DNA of 64,000 nucleotides from Mycobacterium botniense (GTDB taxonomy: Bacteria; Actinomycetota; Actinomycetes; Mycobacteriales; Mycobacteriaceae). The position numbers and the translations under genes are program-made. The notes beneath the pieces were generated by a model, which saw nothing but the letters and a program-made list of their open reading frames with translations, was not told the DNA's origin and ran no database searches. The DNA lies in NCBI RefSeq assembly GCF_010723305.1, contig NZ_BLKW01000002.1:1-64000 (forward strand), written 5' to 3'. The first letter of the stretch is position 1; every line of letters starts with the position of its first letter. This document shows positions 63,280 through 64,000 of the stretch, in pieces.

Positions 63280-64000
63280 TCAGCTGTCGATGAGGACTCC
63301 AGGGTTGAGGATGCCCGCCGGGTCCAGCGCCGACTTTGCCGCGCGCAGGGCCGCCGCGAACGGGTGGGGCCGTTGCCGGTCATACCAGCGGCGGTGGTCA
63401 CGGCCCACCGCGTGGTGGTGGGTGATGGTGCCGCCCGCAGCGATGATGGCCTCGGACACCGCGGCTTTGATCTCATCCCACTGCGCGACCAGCGATTCCC
63501 AGCGGCCGGACGCGTACACCCCGTAATACGGTGCCGGGCCGTCGGGGTAGACGTGGGTGAATCGGCAAGTCAACGCCCCGGTCCCGCAGATCCGCTCGAC
63601 CGCCTCCCGGGCGGCTGCGGTGATCGAGGCATGCAAGATGTCGAATCTGTCCCAGGTGCAAGCGGTTTCGAAAGTCTCGACGATGACGGACCGCCGGGCG
63701 AGCGCGTCGCGCCGATACGGCATCCGCAGAAACGCCGAACGCCAGTTGGCGGACGCGTCATTAGGTGATGCGGTGTCGCGGCTGCGCCGCGCGATCACGG
63801 CGCCGCGGTGTTCGGCCGTGATCTCCAGCGCGCGGTCCAGCCACGGATCGACCGGGTGGTCAGCCGACTCGAAAGCCAGCACCAGCAGCCCGCCCGCGAC
63901 GGTGGTGCCGGCGTTCAGGAAGGCTTCGCTCGCGTCCAACAGCCGACAGTTCGCCGGGTAGAGCCCGGCCTGTGCGATCATCCGGGTCGCGGCGACCGCG
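63280..64000 (-). CDS. agpS: AgpS-like FAD-linked oxidase, C-terminal part
   Basis: Minus-strand gene entering from the right edge; only the C-terminal about 240 codons are present. FAD-oxidase C-terminal features: NCRLLDASEAFLNAGT, RFTHVYPDGPAPYYGVYAS, ITHHHAVGRDHRRWYDRQR and DPAGILNPGVLID. Similar to alkyldihydroxyacetonephosphate synthase (Rv3107c), which in M. tuberculosis also faces fprA. The FAD-binding N-terminus is outside the window. Confidence 0.88.
   Translation of the reverse strand, partial: AVAATRMIAQAGLYPANCRLLDASEAFLNAGTTVAGGLLVLAFESADHPVDPWLDRALEITAEHRGAVIARRSRDTASPNDASANWRSAFLRMPYRRDALARRSVIVETFETACTWDRFDILHASITAAAREAVERICGTGALTCRFTHVYPDGPAPYYGVYASGRWESLVAQWDEIKAAVSEAIIAAGGTITHHHAVGRDHRRWYDRQRPHPFAAALRAAKSALDPAGILNPGVLIDS

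Overview
The window is high-GC actinobacterial DNA and is best read as the chromosome of a slow-growing-type Mycobacterium carrying an integrated siphovirus-like prophage. Support comes from the order tmRNA / mycothiol-dependent enzyme / smpB / ftsX / ftsE / proline-rich membrane protein / mscS / prfB / fprA / agpS (the Rv3099c-Rv3107c order of M. tuberculosis), a pgmA homologue, a PknH-type kinase, an ESX-type substrate pair, a WhiB protein and several mycobacterial IS types. I cannot name the species.

Positions 1-36.1 kb are a prophage integrated at the 3' end of a tRNA-Ala(GGC) gene (36079-36154). It is cut by the left window edge, so the lysis genes and the second attachment site lie outside. 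From the tRNA leftward: tyrosine integrase; hicA/hicB; a plus-strand block 31873-34101 (HTH regulator, DUF6932-like nucleotidyltransferase fold, unknown 321-aa protein) diverging from a Cro-like gene; a tightly overlapped minus-strand early operon (DinD/BRO-like protein, antirepressor, many micro-genes, DUF732 secreted protein, Cas4-like nuclease, Gp3-like protein, replication initiator with iteron-like repeats, WhiB, zinc-finger proteins); then HNH, a collapsed ParB-methyltransferase remnant, terminase, portal, protease, decoration, capsid, connectors, tail tube, tail chaperones, tape measure and minor tail genes. Early, regulatory and packaging genes are intact. From about 14 kb leftward nearly every connector, tape-measure and minor-tail gene changes frame at least once, so the prophage is either decaying in its virion genes or this stretch carries sequencing indels.

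Positions 36.2-42.7 kb are chromosomal: MFS transporter, phosphoglucomutase, an MbtK-like N-acyltransferase, a decayed F420-dependent oxidoreductase, a DUF488 protein, and a ferritin-like protein with its TetR regulator. Positions 42.7-54.7 kb are an IS-rich graveyard (IS21, a complete IS30 element with a DUF3024 passenger, IS1380, IS3 and IS630 remnants) around a frameshift-split PknH-like kinase and an ESX-type two-gene unit. Positions 54.8-64 kb return to conserved housekeeping: trans-translation (tmRNA plus SmpB), cell division (FtsEX), osmotic release (MscS), translation termination (RF2), FprA and the C-terminal part of an AgpS-like flavoenzyme.
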